Below are positions 40,380 to 58,134 of a stretch of DNA of 64,000 nt, in pieces. A program made the position numbers and the translations under genes. Origin of the DNA: Lates calcarifer (Eukaryota > Chordata > Actinopteri > Centropomidae); NCBI RefSeq assembly GCF_001640805.2, contig NC_066835.1, forward strand, positions 10,482,130-10,546,129, read 5' to 3'. Under the pieces are notes generated by a model. The model worked only from the letters and a program-made list of their open reading frames with translations, made no database searches and was not told where the DNA came from. How positions within the stretch are numbered: the stretch's first letter is position 1; each line of letters begins with the position of its first letter.

Positions 40380-41862
40380 TTGTCTGAAAGGAACAATTTA
40401 AAAAGTAACATTATCTAAGTAAGTTTGCACAGGGGAGGTTACGGACTTTATTTTCCAGCAAGTGGAGACAAACTGGTGGTCCACAATTTGCAAAGGTCAT
40501 AGTGGCTCTGTCACATAACCAAAGTACATAACCTGCTACTGTCACTATCTGTGCAGTGATTAACCCAAGAAATATGCATGGCCAGATCTGTTTGGTGGTC
40601 GTGGTCAACAGGAGGAACAACAACCTCTGTGGTTTTCAGCAGTCAAAGGGATATAATTTGTATTTTACAGCCTCTCCATATCCAACAAGCTCTAATCTCT
40701 GTTAAAATTACAAGTTTCACATTAGTGTCCCTACAGGCCATGAGGAAATTACAAGCAGTTCTTTTTACACTGAGCCATATACAGTAATTACCTTTGCAAG
40801 AGACCGTCTGACACTATGAGCCTTCAAACACATGCAGCTTTCTCTCAAGTCTGCTGAAACCACTGTGTAACACACCCCCTCCATAAAGACAAAAACCACG
40901 AGCTGACCGGCTGAACAGTCTCAAAAGATAAAAACAAACCAGCCTGCCAATTGATCATTCACATATGCAGCCTTGTGTTTGTTTTCCTCTTCCACTCCTG
41001 ATTTAGCAACAAGGAAAGGTTAGCTCTTTATTCCTTTGCTATAGCTCGAAATCAGGTAGAGAAACACCCGGAAATCCACAACCGTGTGGCCATTCCCCAA
41101 AGCGAGGCGCACACGGCTTGTTATGCTACAAGTTTTACTCAGCACCCGGAAACAGGCACTGTGTTCCATAATCTAACTGGGTTAATCATTATTCAATACC
41201 GGGGATCAATCCACCGCATACCGGGCACAGACAGGGGTGTGACAATACGAGCAGGCAACCTGCAGCTAGCATGAGATAACGTTAGGTGTCTCAACATACA
41301 CCAAATATTTCTCCATTAGCAGACATGACACACCAACCCAGAAAGGGATATATGTAGATGCTTCGTGAAAATTTTCGTGACATTTACCAGGGGTTTCATT
41401 TTCATGCATCTGTGTCGACTTATGCCAAGTCTCGGGTCTGTTATGGAGGGTTCACTGCCCATGTCTACCAACAATAACACGGCCTCCCGACACAAGCTCA
41501 TCCCGGGCAAACCGGTGGCCAAACACAGGCTCCACACTATGTTTTAAACGGCGGCGGTGGTCTCATAATATCGCTGTCTTGTTATTAATATACACCCGGG
41601 GGTCTCTGTATGTCTGCCGAGCCTGCAGCCCCACAGGTCCCCGTGACACGGATGCTAACAAAGGCCCGAGAGCTGTCTGGAGCGGAAGACCGACACAACG
41701 GGAGGAAGGAGGCAGGCAGCAGAAAGGGAGGCAGCCGCTTTCAGCCCCACAAAATACTCCCGTTTAACCCCTCTTGCAGCCTCCATAGCGACAATACCGG
41801 CACCGATGCGCGAATAAACAATGCCCCGTGCTAACGCGACCGCGGAACAGACGATACTCACC

Positions 41863-42060
41863 GGCGGAGAGGGTGGATGGTCGCGGATTTCGGCCCCAGT
41901 TTCTCTCTGACACCCCAGGCTTTCACTCCGACAACATGGCGGCTCGACGGAGGAGCAGGCAAGAGCGCTGCATGACGGGAAGGGATGAGAGAGAGCGTGC
42001 GGTTCATTGCGCCAACCGGGAGAGGAGGGAGGGTCACACCGGACCGGTCCCTTTGTTATG
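41863..42060 (-). promoter_or_regulatory. pum1: pum1 CpG-island promoter and start region
   Basis: CpG-rich sequence upstream of the presumed 5' UTR donor at 41862 continues to about 42060. CpG enrichment also extends left to about 41400. No TATA box is seen. Small overlapping frames here read through CpG-rich UTR and are not genes. Confidence 0.55.
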
Positions 42061-43340
42061 TGTGTAGTCAGTTTGTATTGTAGGGTGTATTAATAACGGA
42101 TGTTTTAAACCTCATTCACATATTTGTGAATAGACGAAAAAATGCCATTTTCAACGGACCGCTTTAGACATTTGTATAACTAGAGCGGCGGACGTCACTA
42201 AAATAATCTACAAATAAAAAAATACCCAGACATTTTAGCACATATATTAGTGGTACTTACTGTATGTAAACTCAGTAAATAATGCAATTATCTCTTGTTT
42301 TATGGGGATTCTACGTGATTTTGTCGGGGGTGGACTGTACACAATGCACCGGGGTCTCTACGGTAACGGGTGACTGGCAGCCATGGCAACGTGCTGCGAC
42401 ACACGTTTGGCCAGTGTGTGGCTGCTGGTCGCTCCGTTACACCTCCGGAATGTAAGCGGACGGTGTGAAAAGGGGAGCGTGTGGCCCAGATAACAAAAAT
42501 ACCCCAGTGGCTTTTTGGAAATGTGCCAGCAGTGACCCCGAGGCTGCAGACCGGAGAGAAGTCCTGTATCGGTGTGTGGATGACGTAATGCGGATACAGT
42601 AGATTACGGACGCTCTAATCTATGGTAATAATATGGAAATTATAGGATAGACTGCTAAACATCCTCATATGGTGCAGCAATATAATACATTAATACATTA
42701 AACAGCTTGAAGTTTGTAAAATTATAGTTTATACTCACTTTTCTGTATTATTTTTCAGATTTAATGTTATTTGTTGTATTATGTTTTGTTATTATTGTGT
42801 AAAACCCTTAGTAATATATTATTACACTGTAACATTATGGTATCATTAGAAGCGAATGTTAGGTCATTTTTACAATTATAGACTAAGAATACAAGAAATC
42901 ACTTATGAATGCCATAGTGATTTTTGTCAGAGCAGATCTGTGAAATTACTTTGGCAATCTAATTATGACTGCACAGTATCAGTTAATACCATTAAAATGA
43001 CCTGAACTTAAAGACTCAGAATGAGCTCACTCTTTACCACTGCGGGAATAAAATAAGTTCCTCTGTGAGTATCATAGAGATACTTCTGTTCTGTCAGGCT
43101 CTCCATACAGTACATCACATTATTTTGACAAATCAAATCCTCATTGTACAATGTCAGTTCACCAGAGTGCATCATTTGTATTATCTACTAAACTAATCTG
43201 ACAAAAATATAATTCTGTGCAATAATCCCAATATTAATGTAATGTGATCAAAACAAGGAATGAAAGCACTCAACTTATTAAGCACGAGATGACTCCCGGT
43301 GAGACAAACCGTGTGTGTCCACAGATGACAGGAGTAGTCA
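42061..43340. other. Intergenic pum1-nkain1, with a second GC-rich patch
   Basis: Mostly AT-rich with no exon recognised. A GC-rich patch at 42320-42560 contains GGTAAC and CAGCCATGGCAAC (42378-42390), RFX-like half sites. It could be an upstream regulatory element or an alternative promoter. Confidence 0.5.
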
Positions 43341-44648
43341 CATTTAATGTAGAAAGTGTATTTTTATTATTTCAAACTTCACCTTACACCCAATAAGGTC
43401 TTCACCTCATACCTGTCCCCCTCCTTCCCTCTTCCTGTCTCCTATCCCAACTAAAAAAAAAAAAACACTACTCAGAGCATGTCACCGTGCACGCTCATGA
43501 CATATTTTCCTCTCCTTCATCGCCACGCTCCAGTGGAGACCAGCGAGTGAGCTGCAGGGGTGTATGTAGTTAGTGAGCAAGATGATGGGGGAGAATTAGC
43601 TGTAGATGGGTTAAAAGAGGGCAGCATGAGGATATCCAAAAAGAGAGAACAAGAGAAACAGGTATGAAGAAAAACTTTGATGTGTACCCATCTTCCCCGG
43701 TCCCACCCACCCCCTAATGCAACCCCCCTTTTCTAAATGGAACCAACAAAACAATCATTGGCTGGTTATTTACATGCACAGTATCCCCACTGCTCCCCCA
43801 CCCTCCCCCCCATAGACACACTAATGCCTGATCCCAAAGCCATCTGCATCCCTAATTGACAATATCACATGTACAGTTGGCTGAACTTATTCTCCTGATA
43901 ACTAATTATCCTAGCACTGGACATTTGACTTGATATTTGTAGCACCCCAGAAATGTAAAGGACAAGTCTGGTGATACACTCTATTTGTCTTATTGTCAAC
44001 AAATCCAATGAAAAGACCAAAATGAGCAATGAATTGATGCAACAAACCAGTACAGTCTGTGTTGCCAAAGCCTGATATAGCTTTTGTCTCTTTGCCATAG
44101 AGCTCTATTGTTGTCCAAAACTATTATTTTTTGGGAGATCCCACATACGCCGTCCTGCTGCTGTAAATACTCATATCCGCAGCTGAAAATAGTCCCCAAC
44201 AAATGCGCTATTTACTGCTGTTTGAGCAACATTGCTTAGAATGTTTTAGGAAATTATTCAGCCTTTTCTAAATATTAAAATATATTTCTGTGACTCTTTT
44301 TTTAACCTCTCCTAAAGCAAACAGGTTTGAGGCTCAGACACAAACGGTGAAACTCTGAAAATCACTAAGATACAGACTAAAGCATTCTTGGTTTTGGTCT
44401 TTTCACAGGATTTTTTTTTACAGTAATAAAATTCCTAAAATACTGGCAGCCTGATCCTTTAAGCAGCTGACCCTTTCCACCCCACCAAGCCAAGGCTGTA
44501 GAGTAAAAAGCTGCACGGGAGGAAGGGGAGATGGCTTTGGGAACGGGAATCATAAGACTGCTCTAGTTTGACATCACCACATTCTAAAACGACAACAGGT
44601 ACGAGCCGTGCCTCTTTTTATCATGTGACCCCACCCATATCCTCACCC

Positions 44649-44649
<1 letters not shown>

Positions 44650-44712
<63 letters not shown>
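44650..44712. repeat. Long (CA)n microsatellite in nkain1 3' UTR
   Basis: About 31 nearly uninterrupted CA units, the longest pure dinucleotide tract in the window. Read as (UG)n on the nkain1 transcript. Confidence 0.95.
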
Positions 44713-44714
<2 letters not shown>

Positions 44715-44813
44715 AGCAACCCCCCAAAAAAACAAAAAGTCACGAGGGCACTGCGTGGTAAGAGTCCAGGGTGCAACCACAAAGCACCAGCTAGTCCTGT
44801 AGAGTTAAGACAG

Positions 44814-44873
44814 TCACACACACACACACACACACACACACACCACACACACCACACACACACACACACACAC
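44814..44873. repeat. (CA)n microsatellite, interrupted
   Basis: About 29 CA units broken by two CACCACAC interruptions, 100 bases from the previous tract in the same orientation. Confidence 0.9.
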
Positions 44874-45238
44874 TTGTGGGAGTGTTGTTGAGAGCTGGCA
44901 GTTTAGTGAAGTGTGTCCTTGGTGATTTGACGGAGGTGTCCCCAGCTCTTGTTCTCTGTACCTGCCCTCCCCTGCCTCCTGCCTCACCTTCGTCTCATCG
45001 TACCACCTGGCATGCTGGTTCTTCCCTGAGCACTGTACATTCTAATCAGGGCCGTATTTCTCGTTCTCAGACACAAGCACACATGCACACACGCACAGAC
45101 GTCTCTCCCTCTGGGTGGGGTTAAGTCCATTCCTCGGGTAAACTGTGACACACAGAGTGAGTGTAATCAGGGGCGACCGCCGCTTTCCATCCACAGTGAC
45201 GCCGTCAGGGTTTGGCCTGAAGGGGGCGCTACCAACAA

Positions 45239-49590
<4,352 letters not shown>

Positions 49591-50750
49591 CTTGGAGGGC
49601 TCAGGACGCGGCTTGGAGCCGCGGAGGCTCCGGGGGAATGACGGGTCCCCGGTCAGATCCAGACTGCCTGGCCGTCTCAGCTCACACCATTCCCAGCTGA
49701 ATAGACCTGCCCAAGGCCGCCGCCGCCTCCGCCTCCCCCTGCAACGCTGGTCTGGCGCTTCCACTCACAGTGAGTGACCCATCTTGGCCGCTGGTTTTGT
49801 CGGTAAATACGAGTCGCGGGTGGTTTTCAGGAAGGAGAGGAGAGGGGAGGAGAGGAGAGGGAGGAGGAGGGTGTGTGTGGAGGGGGGGGCGTCCACTTCA
49901 CACCGGCCCGCTGCAGTCCGACCGCCACCGACAACCGAATCACCTCGGCCACACCTTCCGGAGAGGGGACACACAAAGGCACAAAGAGAGACGGAAAGCT
50001 GTCATAATCTGCCCTAGGCTACAGACAGAAATGAGCATCATATGATACCGGATCACACGGGGGCGGTGGGGAGGAGGGGACCGACCCCGCAGTGCTACCA
50101 CGGCTAACGTTTGGCTACATCCAATCCGCTACGGACACAAAGCAGCCCGTTGTGACTCACGGTTTTCTAGGAGCGGAAGAGTCTTCGTCCCCCCTCCCCA
50201 ACTCCCTCCAGCCCTTTCGTCCCGACCTTCTCCTCCTCGAGCTGTTCAGGGGGAAAGAAGTCAAAGTTAACGGGCAGATAAGCTCACCGGTACCGGGGTC
50301 TGGGCTCCTTCGCTCCGTCTAGCAGCGTCTTTTGTCAACAATCGGGCGCAGGAGGAGCCGGGGGGAAGAAAGAGAGAGGGAGACAGAGGGAGAGAGAGAG
50401 GAGAGAGAGAGAGAGAGAGAGACGAGGGGGGTGGGGGCTCTCAGTCACCGCGACCCCCTCGAGGAGGAGCTGCATGGATTCTGCAGACCCGCGTGCGTGC
50501 GCGCGGCCGAGCAGCAGCCCCGCGAGGCGTTCAAAAAAAAGGAGCACAAAAGAAACAGGGGGCTCGCGGTGGTGGAGGAGGTTCAGACAGCCGAAAATAA
50601 TAAAGTCTGTTACCGCCTCTCACTATCAGCAGAGAGTGGATACAGACCCGAGGAGGGAGCGCTCGCCCCGCGGTGCTGCTTGTCTCCTCAGCCCGCGGTT
50701 ATTCAGAGCGGAAGAAATCACAATTAACAGTGTTGTTTAATCTCAGCTAC
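49591..50750 (-). promoter_or_regulatory. nkain1: nkain1 CpG island, 5' UTR and promoter region
   Basis: About 1.1 kb of GC- and CpG-rich sequence lies upstream of the nkain1 ATG. It includes purine blocks (49830-49880) and a (GA)n tract at 50388-50421. Open frames here are short, overlapping and composition-driven. The transcription start is not identifiable by eye. Confidence 0.55.
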
Positions 50751-52150
50751 TCACCACGAGCAGTGCGACAGACTGAGACACTGAGCTTCACATAAGAAAA
50801 GTCAGCTTTCACTGATGAAACGGCAGATAATGACCGCCTCGGCGGTTATCGCAAGGCCATATGACAATCAAACCATTAATGTTAGAACCAGTTTACTACA
50901 ACAAATCTCACATGGACCTCACACGTTTCCGAATTTTCAAAAAAAAAAAAAAAAGGTTAAACAGTTTAAGCTGGTTCGCCCTTTGACTGCACTGTAACTA
51001 CACTACTTTGTCTATTCTGATTTGTCTATTTGTTCTTTTATTTATCTAATTTAATTCACTTTGAACTAAATAAATTATAGTCACATGTCATAACTCTGTA
51101 TTGCTAAATAACCTGATCTAATTCATATATTTGAGGTTAAAAAGTAATAGTAGCCATTCTTAACAATGACCCCTTCTCTTTAAATATTAAAATATAATTT
51201 TAGTTTATCTCTTACTATTACAAAACGTGTTTCTTTTGATCAAGCACATAAAATATATATATATATATATATAAAAACACCATTAAACAAAAAGAACAGA
51301 TATTAAAAGTGTGGAAACAATTTAGTCAAAAACTGTAAAATTGTAGAAAACTACAATGAATGGAAATAAGGATAAGCTAAAGAGCAAGATAATATATATG
51401 ACTAGGATGTATGAACTATATAAACATAAATTCAAATTTGAAAGTTCCTCACCTAATTTTCCTATAGAAGTCCAGATCTGAGACCAGAGAGCAGATGTCA
51501 GAGTCCTGAAGAAGAGGATGGTCCAGACCTGAATAAAACTGATTTTGCTTTTTGAGTGATTTGTTGGCTAAAAACAAAGGAAGGCTGCTGCTGCTGCTCA
51601 CGAGTCATTTTACAGCCCACTTTGACTATTATTATTACTATTATTTAATCATTTGATTCCTGTTTCACACATTTAAACGTGAGAGGGTCAGAGCAGACAC
51701 AGATCTGTCAAATAACAACATGAACTTCATGTCCACATGAAGTTTTAATTCCACAGAAGACACAGTCTGTTGTCCCTTCTCAAATATCACCTCAGTGTTC
51801 TTATCAAAGTTCAACTTTTTGTCGACATTAATGTGTTAACCTGTGAAAAGTGTTATCCTGCCATACATACTGCTGCTTGGTTTGAGCTCCAGCTATGGAT
51901 CTCCTCTAGTCTTATTATACATCTCGTTTATAAACCCTCATTTTCAAAGGAACTAGTTAATACCACTGTCAAAAATGTTAAGAAGGTAAAATGCTTCTTT
52001 GAGAATAACAGTGGATGAAATACATAAAATGACTTATTGTATTTTTGCATAACTGTTTGCTCATTCATACTGGATAAAACCAGCAGCCAGTTACATGTAA
52101 AATTACTTTGAACCCAGAAAAGCATCCATAATAACAAAAGAATCGGACCT
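50751..52150. other. Intergenic nkain1-snrnp40, AT-rich, no gene seen
   Basis: AT-rich sequence with an (AT)n tract at 51252-51273. No exon, RNA gene or recognisable transposon was found. Confidence 0.6.
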
Positions 52151-52429
52151 TTTCCAGAAAACTGTAAGTTTATTAAAAAGGAAACAAATCAGAATCTAAA
52201 AAAAACACGTCACTGTAGAGGTTGTTGTGATTGAGCATAATAAACTTTAAACACAACGTCCTGAGGTTGTTCTGAGACGAGCTGAAGCACATGAAAATTA
52301 CAGAGACTCCTAACCCACTGTCAATCACCACCCATCCACTTACAGGGTGGGACGCCGGCTTGCAGCACAGACACACTCACAAACGCACACACTCACACAT
52401 ACTCATCCAAGTTTACACGCATAAACATC
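52151..52429 (-). other. snrnp40: snrnp40 3' UTR with poly(A) signal
   Basis: AATAAA in minus orientation at 52169-52174 lies about 260 bases past the stop codon and gives a short 3' UTR. Confidence 0.65.
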
Positions 52430-55309
52430 CTACTGAATTTCTCCCATGTAGAGTCGTTTATCACTGGAGCCAGACAGCACTGTGTGGAGAGGAAACAACG
52501 ATTATTGTTTGTTGTCATGTTTTTGTAACTACAAACATCAACTTAAATCGAACATAAAATAATAAGACTCTGGGGTGACGACCACAAATCTGGCAAACAC
52601 CACATCAACATGAAAACAATCTTCCATCTTCAAGTTAAAAAAAATAAATGAACCTGCTCCTCAGGTCTTAACACATCTGTGCTCCATTCCTCTTACATGT
52701 ACCACAGCTTGTAATCGGAGACTGAGGCAGCTGTTCGACTCACCTATAGGCTCCTCTGGGTGGAAGGCCACTTCGTTGACAGAGCCAGCGTGGCCCGGCA
52801 GCTTGTACAGGATTCTACGTGATGTGGTGTCCCAAATATACACAAATCTGTAAACACAGACAAAGTCAATAACAAGAGCGACTCCTGATGTGAGACGGTG
52901 CAAAAATGAGACGTGTGAAACAGATTATTATGTATGTATTATGTACAAGTTAAGTTTGAGTTATGTTAATGAACACCACCTCCCATAAGCCCTGATGTAA
53001 GAGTCCTGCAGTAGATCCTCATTTTGTCACTAAATAACTCAGCCAGCCTCACACTGTCCATTCTTTTCTAAAGTCCTGGAAAGAGTTCTGTCTTAGCCGC
53101 TTTCTACCCACTTGTCCGACAATAATCTTTCTGAATCTTCTCAGTCTGCCTTCAGGGCCTGTCACTCCACTCAAACAGCACTCACTAAAGTGGTAAATGA
53201 GCCTGGTGCTGCACGACGTTTCTGCCTCTTAAAAGGAACATTTTCCTTGCCTCTGTCCGCCTTGAGACAGCAGACGTGGCTGTAATAGCAGCAGGACAGA
53301 GAGAACCAGAGAGTGTAGACACTTGAGACAGCAGAGATTACAGCTAAAAGTTTAGAAAACGACATCGGAAGAGAATGTTGATGAATATTATAGATATGTG
53401 AGAAAAACTGAGTTACAACAATATAAGGAAGTTAATACATTGGATTGTCATTTTCTATATGGTAACAAATTAATAATTGTTTAACAAGTGACAGTTGTTG
53501 TAGGCTCTTTTGCTGCTTTTATGTTTAATAAGATAAAGACAGTTTTACCCTCTGGTGAACAATAAAGTTGTGTTTTATTCTACAATACAGAAAGTCCTGT
53601 AGTAGATCCTCATTTATCCTACAGTATGGATCGTAAAGTCCTGGAACACGGTTCACTTTTTCAGAAAGACAGATGAAAGAAATGCTTTGAGCGACTAGAA
53701 GCTGGTGAAACCTGAGGGCCAAACCCAGAGGTGACGTCAGGACGGTGGCTCTCTGGAGTCACCGTGACAACAGGAATTCCCCTGGACCTGATAATAAAGT
53801 ATACCTTGGCCTCTAGCTAGTGAGTGTGTGCATGTGTGTGTGGTTCCTTCTCACCTGTCAGCTGAGCCTGCGGCGATCTTACTGCCATCAGTGGACCAGG
53901 AGCACCTCAGCAGATTCTGAGCGACAGGAACAGATGTTAGAAACCGCATTAGCAACATGACACAGCCATTCCACATGTGAGCTCCAGTTACCATAATTAG
54001 ATGAAAGATTAGATTTTCTTTATCAGGAAGGACAGCAGAGAGTGATGGGAGAGGATGAAAGGGTCATACAAATGTGGTGGACAGCAGACGTAAACTCTGC
54101 CAGCAGGACTGCAGCTGTTAGTCACTTACTTACAAAGTTATACTCTAACAGTTCACAGGGGTAACAGGACAAAGTGCTGTTTATTACATGCCAGAGAGCG
54201 ATGTCCTGTGATGCCTTTTTAGGACAAAGTGAATGTTTGGTCCCTCTCTCTCATGGAGAAAAAAAACTACTCTGCTGGATGGTAAAAATAATTGGCTCAT
54301 GAAGACAGCTGGGAAGTTATTGATGTTACCTTTTCAAAGTTGTGAACATTGCCCTGGAAAATCTTCACACATCTCTCCTTGGGCGCAAATGGTCGAACAT
54401 CCCAAATACGCACTACACAGGGAAACAGATGAAAGTTAAATGAAAGATCCAACAAAAGAAAAATTGAGTATTGGCCTGAGAAAGAAATGCATTTCTCATA
54501 CACATGCCCCACCTGTGTTGTCCATGGAGTTTGAAAGAAGGTATGATCCCTCGGAGCTTAGTGCGAGTCCAGTTACAGAGTCACCGTGGCCGTGCATATT
54601 GTAGATCAACTTATTCTGCCTCAGGTCCCACACCTGCACAACACAAACCACAGCTCCTGACAGTGTTTATAAAAAAGGAACAACAGAGGCCTATATGTGC
54701 AGAGCAAAGAGTAGGCTTGAGCTGTAGATACATATCCATATTCAGAGGACAAAAACCTGTTGTTGTAATTGAGGTGAGAGTCACAGTGAGGGAAAGGAAA
54801 CAGAGAAACCGACGTTCTTACAACACGTGAACCCGCTACAACATGACACGTCAGCTGCATAGTCACAGAGGAACCTGCAGCAGGCTGTAGGTAACAGAGC
54901 GAGGCATGAACGTGATTCTTGAACATCATTATAAAAGATGCAAGAGCGAAACAAAGGAAGCAATGAGTGTAGCAGCACCTGAGGGAGGCACCTTCACAGC
55001 ACACTGATAATAACCTAAATGCAGTACTTACACACCAAATGCATTTAAAATGCAGCGTGTTTTATCAACTACAGCTTTTTAACTAGCTCTATTTGTTAAG
55101 GTGCATGGCACATTCAATGACCCAACTCACCAGATGAATCTCCTTCACCAGATGTTTGAGCTTAACACAGACAGAAGTGATCCTGATATTATACTCCTTA
55201 TAGAGCAATGGTGCGGTTTCTACCTTGTTTCAGACATGTAGTCTGTATGTCTTATCAGGTTTTGTTAATCATTTTTGTTCACTGTTACGATGGAAAAGGG
55301 GAATGCACT

Positions 55310-55340
<31 letters not shown>

Positions 55341-58089
55341 ACATATATATGTGTGTGTGTGTATACTTTTATTGCATATATGTACTTTTAATGTACTTTT
55401 ATTGTCATAACTGTGGTATTTTGTGGATTAGAGGAGGAGTATTTATTTATTGTTCAGTGAGGATAGGCAGAGTGAAAAACTTGCAGTTAGCAAGGGGGAA
55501 CAGGACACAGCAGCCAGGGACAACAATGTACAGCTTCTTTTGGCATCATTCCTTTTATAGTTTGTCTCTGTTGTTTGTCCTACTTTAGATTAAAAACATT
55601 AAATTTGAGTTGGTTTGATTGTGGTTCCCAGGTAGCAGCTACATCCATTACTAAATTATCATTGTCAGTTTACTGTTGTTGATAAACTCATAATTGATTT
55701 TTAGTTAGTATAACACACACCAATTACAGTATGTATATGTGTTACAGTTAGAAGCTACTAACTAAACTACTAAAATTTTTTGTAATCATTTTTAATGCAC
55801 AACTTCCCAGAGCGTAGGTGTTCTGTGTCATTTCCAGCTTCTCTGCATTGAAATACAGTACCTTGATGTCGTTGTCGATGCCTCCTGAAAGGATCTGATC
55901 ACTGGTGTCGTTGAAGGTGACAGCCAGCACCTGATAGGTGTTTTGGAAAGTGTGGATCGCCCCCTTCTTACGAATGTCCCACAGCTATCGTGGAGACAAA
56001 CACATACAAAGACATTAACATCTTAACCATCAGACCAGGACCGTGTGACGATTTCCCTAAATTTAGGATCAGGTCTATGATTGTAGCCCAAGACTGTGAC
56101 CAGCGAGTGTGTTGTGGTTAAATCTCCAAACACCCAATAGGGTAAAATTCCAACTAAATGTCATTCAGTGTCTAAACAGGTCTCTTAATTTATTTCAACT
56201 AACTGGCAGCTGAGACTCTCACCTTGACCGTGCCGTCGTCGCTGCCGGTGCAGACGAGCTGGGGCCCTCGGCGGGCCGGGTAGCAGGTGTTAACGAAGGA
56301 GGTGTGGCCCTTCAGACGCTTGATCCTCTCGCCCGTTTCACTGTCCCACACACCTACGGTCTTGTCTGTGCTTGCTGAAAACAGCACACTGAAATACACA
56401 GCAAGAAGACACGGCTATTAAAGAAAACAGTCCTTTCTAAACACATTTATCAGCCTGACAGATTATACCATGAATTAAGAAGCACAGGTTTGACATGGGT
56501 CTCACCAATTATCTCAACCAACAAGTAAACGCTGACAAATGGTAGATGTCTGTGGCTCTTCACTGTTTACAGACACTTGAATTAACTGTTACATTTGCTT
56601 GGTACTTTGGTTTAGACCAACATGAGCAATGGATAGCTGTTAATGGTACAGACATTTATCAATTGAAAGCTGCCACAGATCAATATTTGCAGCTAATGTA
56701 ACTATGTTTCATTCTGATCACTGTTTTACAAAAAGTTCAAGGATTGTGTGTTTCTAGTAATTTAATAAGTGTACACATACAAAACAATTCATTTCAAGCT
56801 AATGATTTTTTTAATTAATATATTAAGTTTTGTCCAAAGCATGCCTACGCCATTTCACTTAATCAGTGATCTTCGTACCTGCCATCTGTGTTGTAGTGCA
56901 GCTCCATCACTGCTCCACTATGGCCCTTCAGAGTGGCATAATTTTCACAATCTCCATACACATTCCACAGCACTACAGCAAAGACACACAGTGTACAACT
57001 ATTTATTTAGAGAAACTGTGAGAATGAATAGTTTTTATAAGAACTGTAGGGTTTGGAGTGGTTTAATTGATAATAACTTACATATGAGCCTGTCAAATCC
57101 TGAGGAGGCCAGCGTGGCTCCGTTGGGATGAAACTTGCAGCAGTAGACTTCGCCCTCGTGGCCAGACATCAGCATGATGGGAGCCTGCAGGCTGGAGCTG
57201 CGTGGGGGGCCCTGCAAGAGACACATCAGGAGTCACATATAGCAGCTGTGTGAGCCTGAGTTTAGGGGCTGGGTTCTTATAGGGCTGTGTCATTATGTTA
57301 GAGAACAAACATTCTCATACAATTTTCTTAGCTCTAAAATATCAATATTGGCCACAAAGATCCAGAATCCCTGGGGATATATTGTAAAAGTTCATAATGT
57401 TGGTTTAGAGAAGACGTACAGTTGATGTTTATCACAGTTGACCACATGTTCATAAGAGCTCAAACAAGGACTTTTCATTTTCAGCCAGCATTTTCAAGAG
57501 CTGCAAAAAATCTCATATAGAATTTTATGTGAGGTAGGACTGCAAAAGTTAGACAATTAAGTGATTAGTTGATTAACAGAAAATTAATCTGCAGTTATTC
57601 TGATAATCAAAATCTCATTAGAGTCATCTTTTGAGCAAAACATTTACAAGTTATTGCTTCTTGGTTATCAATTGTTGCTGCCTTCCTTTGCCCTGTGTAA
57701 TAGTAAACTGAATATTTTTGACTGACTATTTTGACTTCAAAAATACAATTTCTTGACGTTTTAAGAGAAGGTGATTAATTGACAAATTGAGAAAATAATT
57801 AATAGATTACTTGTTAATGACAATAACTGTTAGCTGTAGCCAAAATGTGACGCGTCACGTACAAGCCGAAGGCAGAGCATGCAAAATGAACATACATCTG
57901 AATCTCTAAAACTCCCTTAAAAAGATTTATTGCAAGTGATGTATTAGGCTGCACTAGTAAATAGCAATAACATAGCCCCCTCACAGCATAATTACTGTTT
58001 TGCAATACATATTATTTAAGTTCTAGTCGAGTTGATGTTCATCATAGTGAGTTGCAACATACATTTTCAAGCATTATACAAGAAATCTG

Positions 58090-58134
<45 letters not shown>

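Larger units (their letters stand above)
38373..41862 (-). other. pum1: pum1 5' UTR: short leader exon part plus 5' UTR intron
   Basis: The first coding exon starts at 38383 (GGACAG|GCTGTGGTGG), leaving an 11-base leader before the ATG (GGA at -3). Upstream, CGCCG|GTGAGTATCG at 41862 is a consensus donor inside a CpG island and fits a non-coding first exon, giving a 3.5 kb 5' UTR intron. The intron is AT-rich and contains Tc1-like inverted repeat ends. The pairing of these splice sites is inferred. Confidence 0.65.
43345..45238 (-). other. nkain1: nkain1 3' UTR with poly(A) signal
   Basis: Non-coding sequence follows the nkain1 stop. An AATAAA in minus orientation at 43363-43368 is the first good signal and predicts a 1.9 kb 3' UTR. 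It includes two long (CA)n tracts, which are (UG)n in the transcript. Confidence 0.6.

Noticed and set aside
49770..50045. 91-residue Gly/Arg-rich frame in the nkain1 CpG island
   Set aside because: It is driven by a GAGGAG-rich purine block and is antisense to the probable nkain1 5' UTR.
50332..50740. 131- and 88-residue frames in GC-rich DNA upstream of nkain1
   Set aside because: They are CpG-island and (GA)n translation with no recognisable protein features, and two frames overlap.
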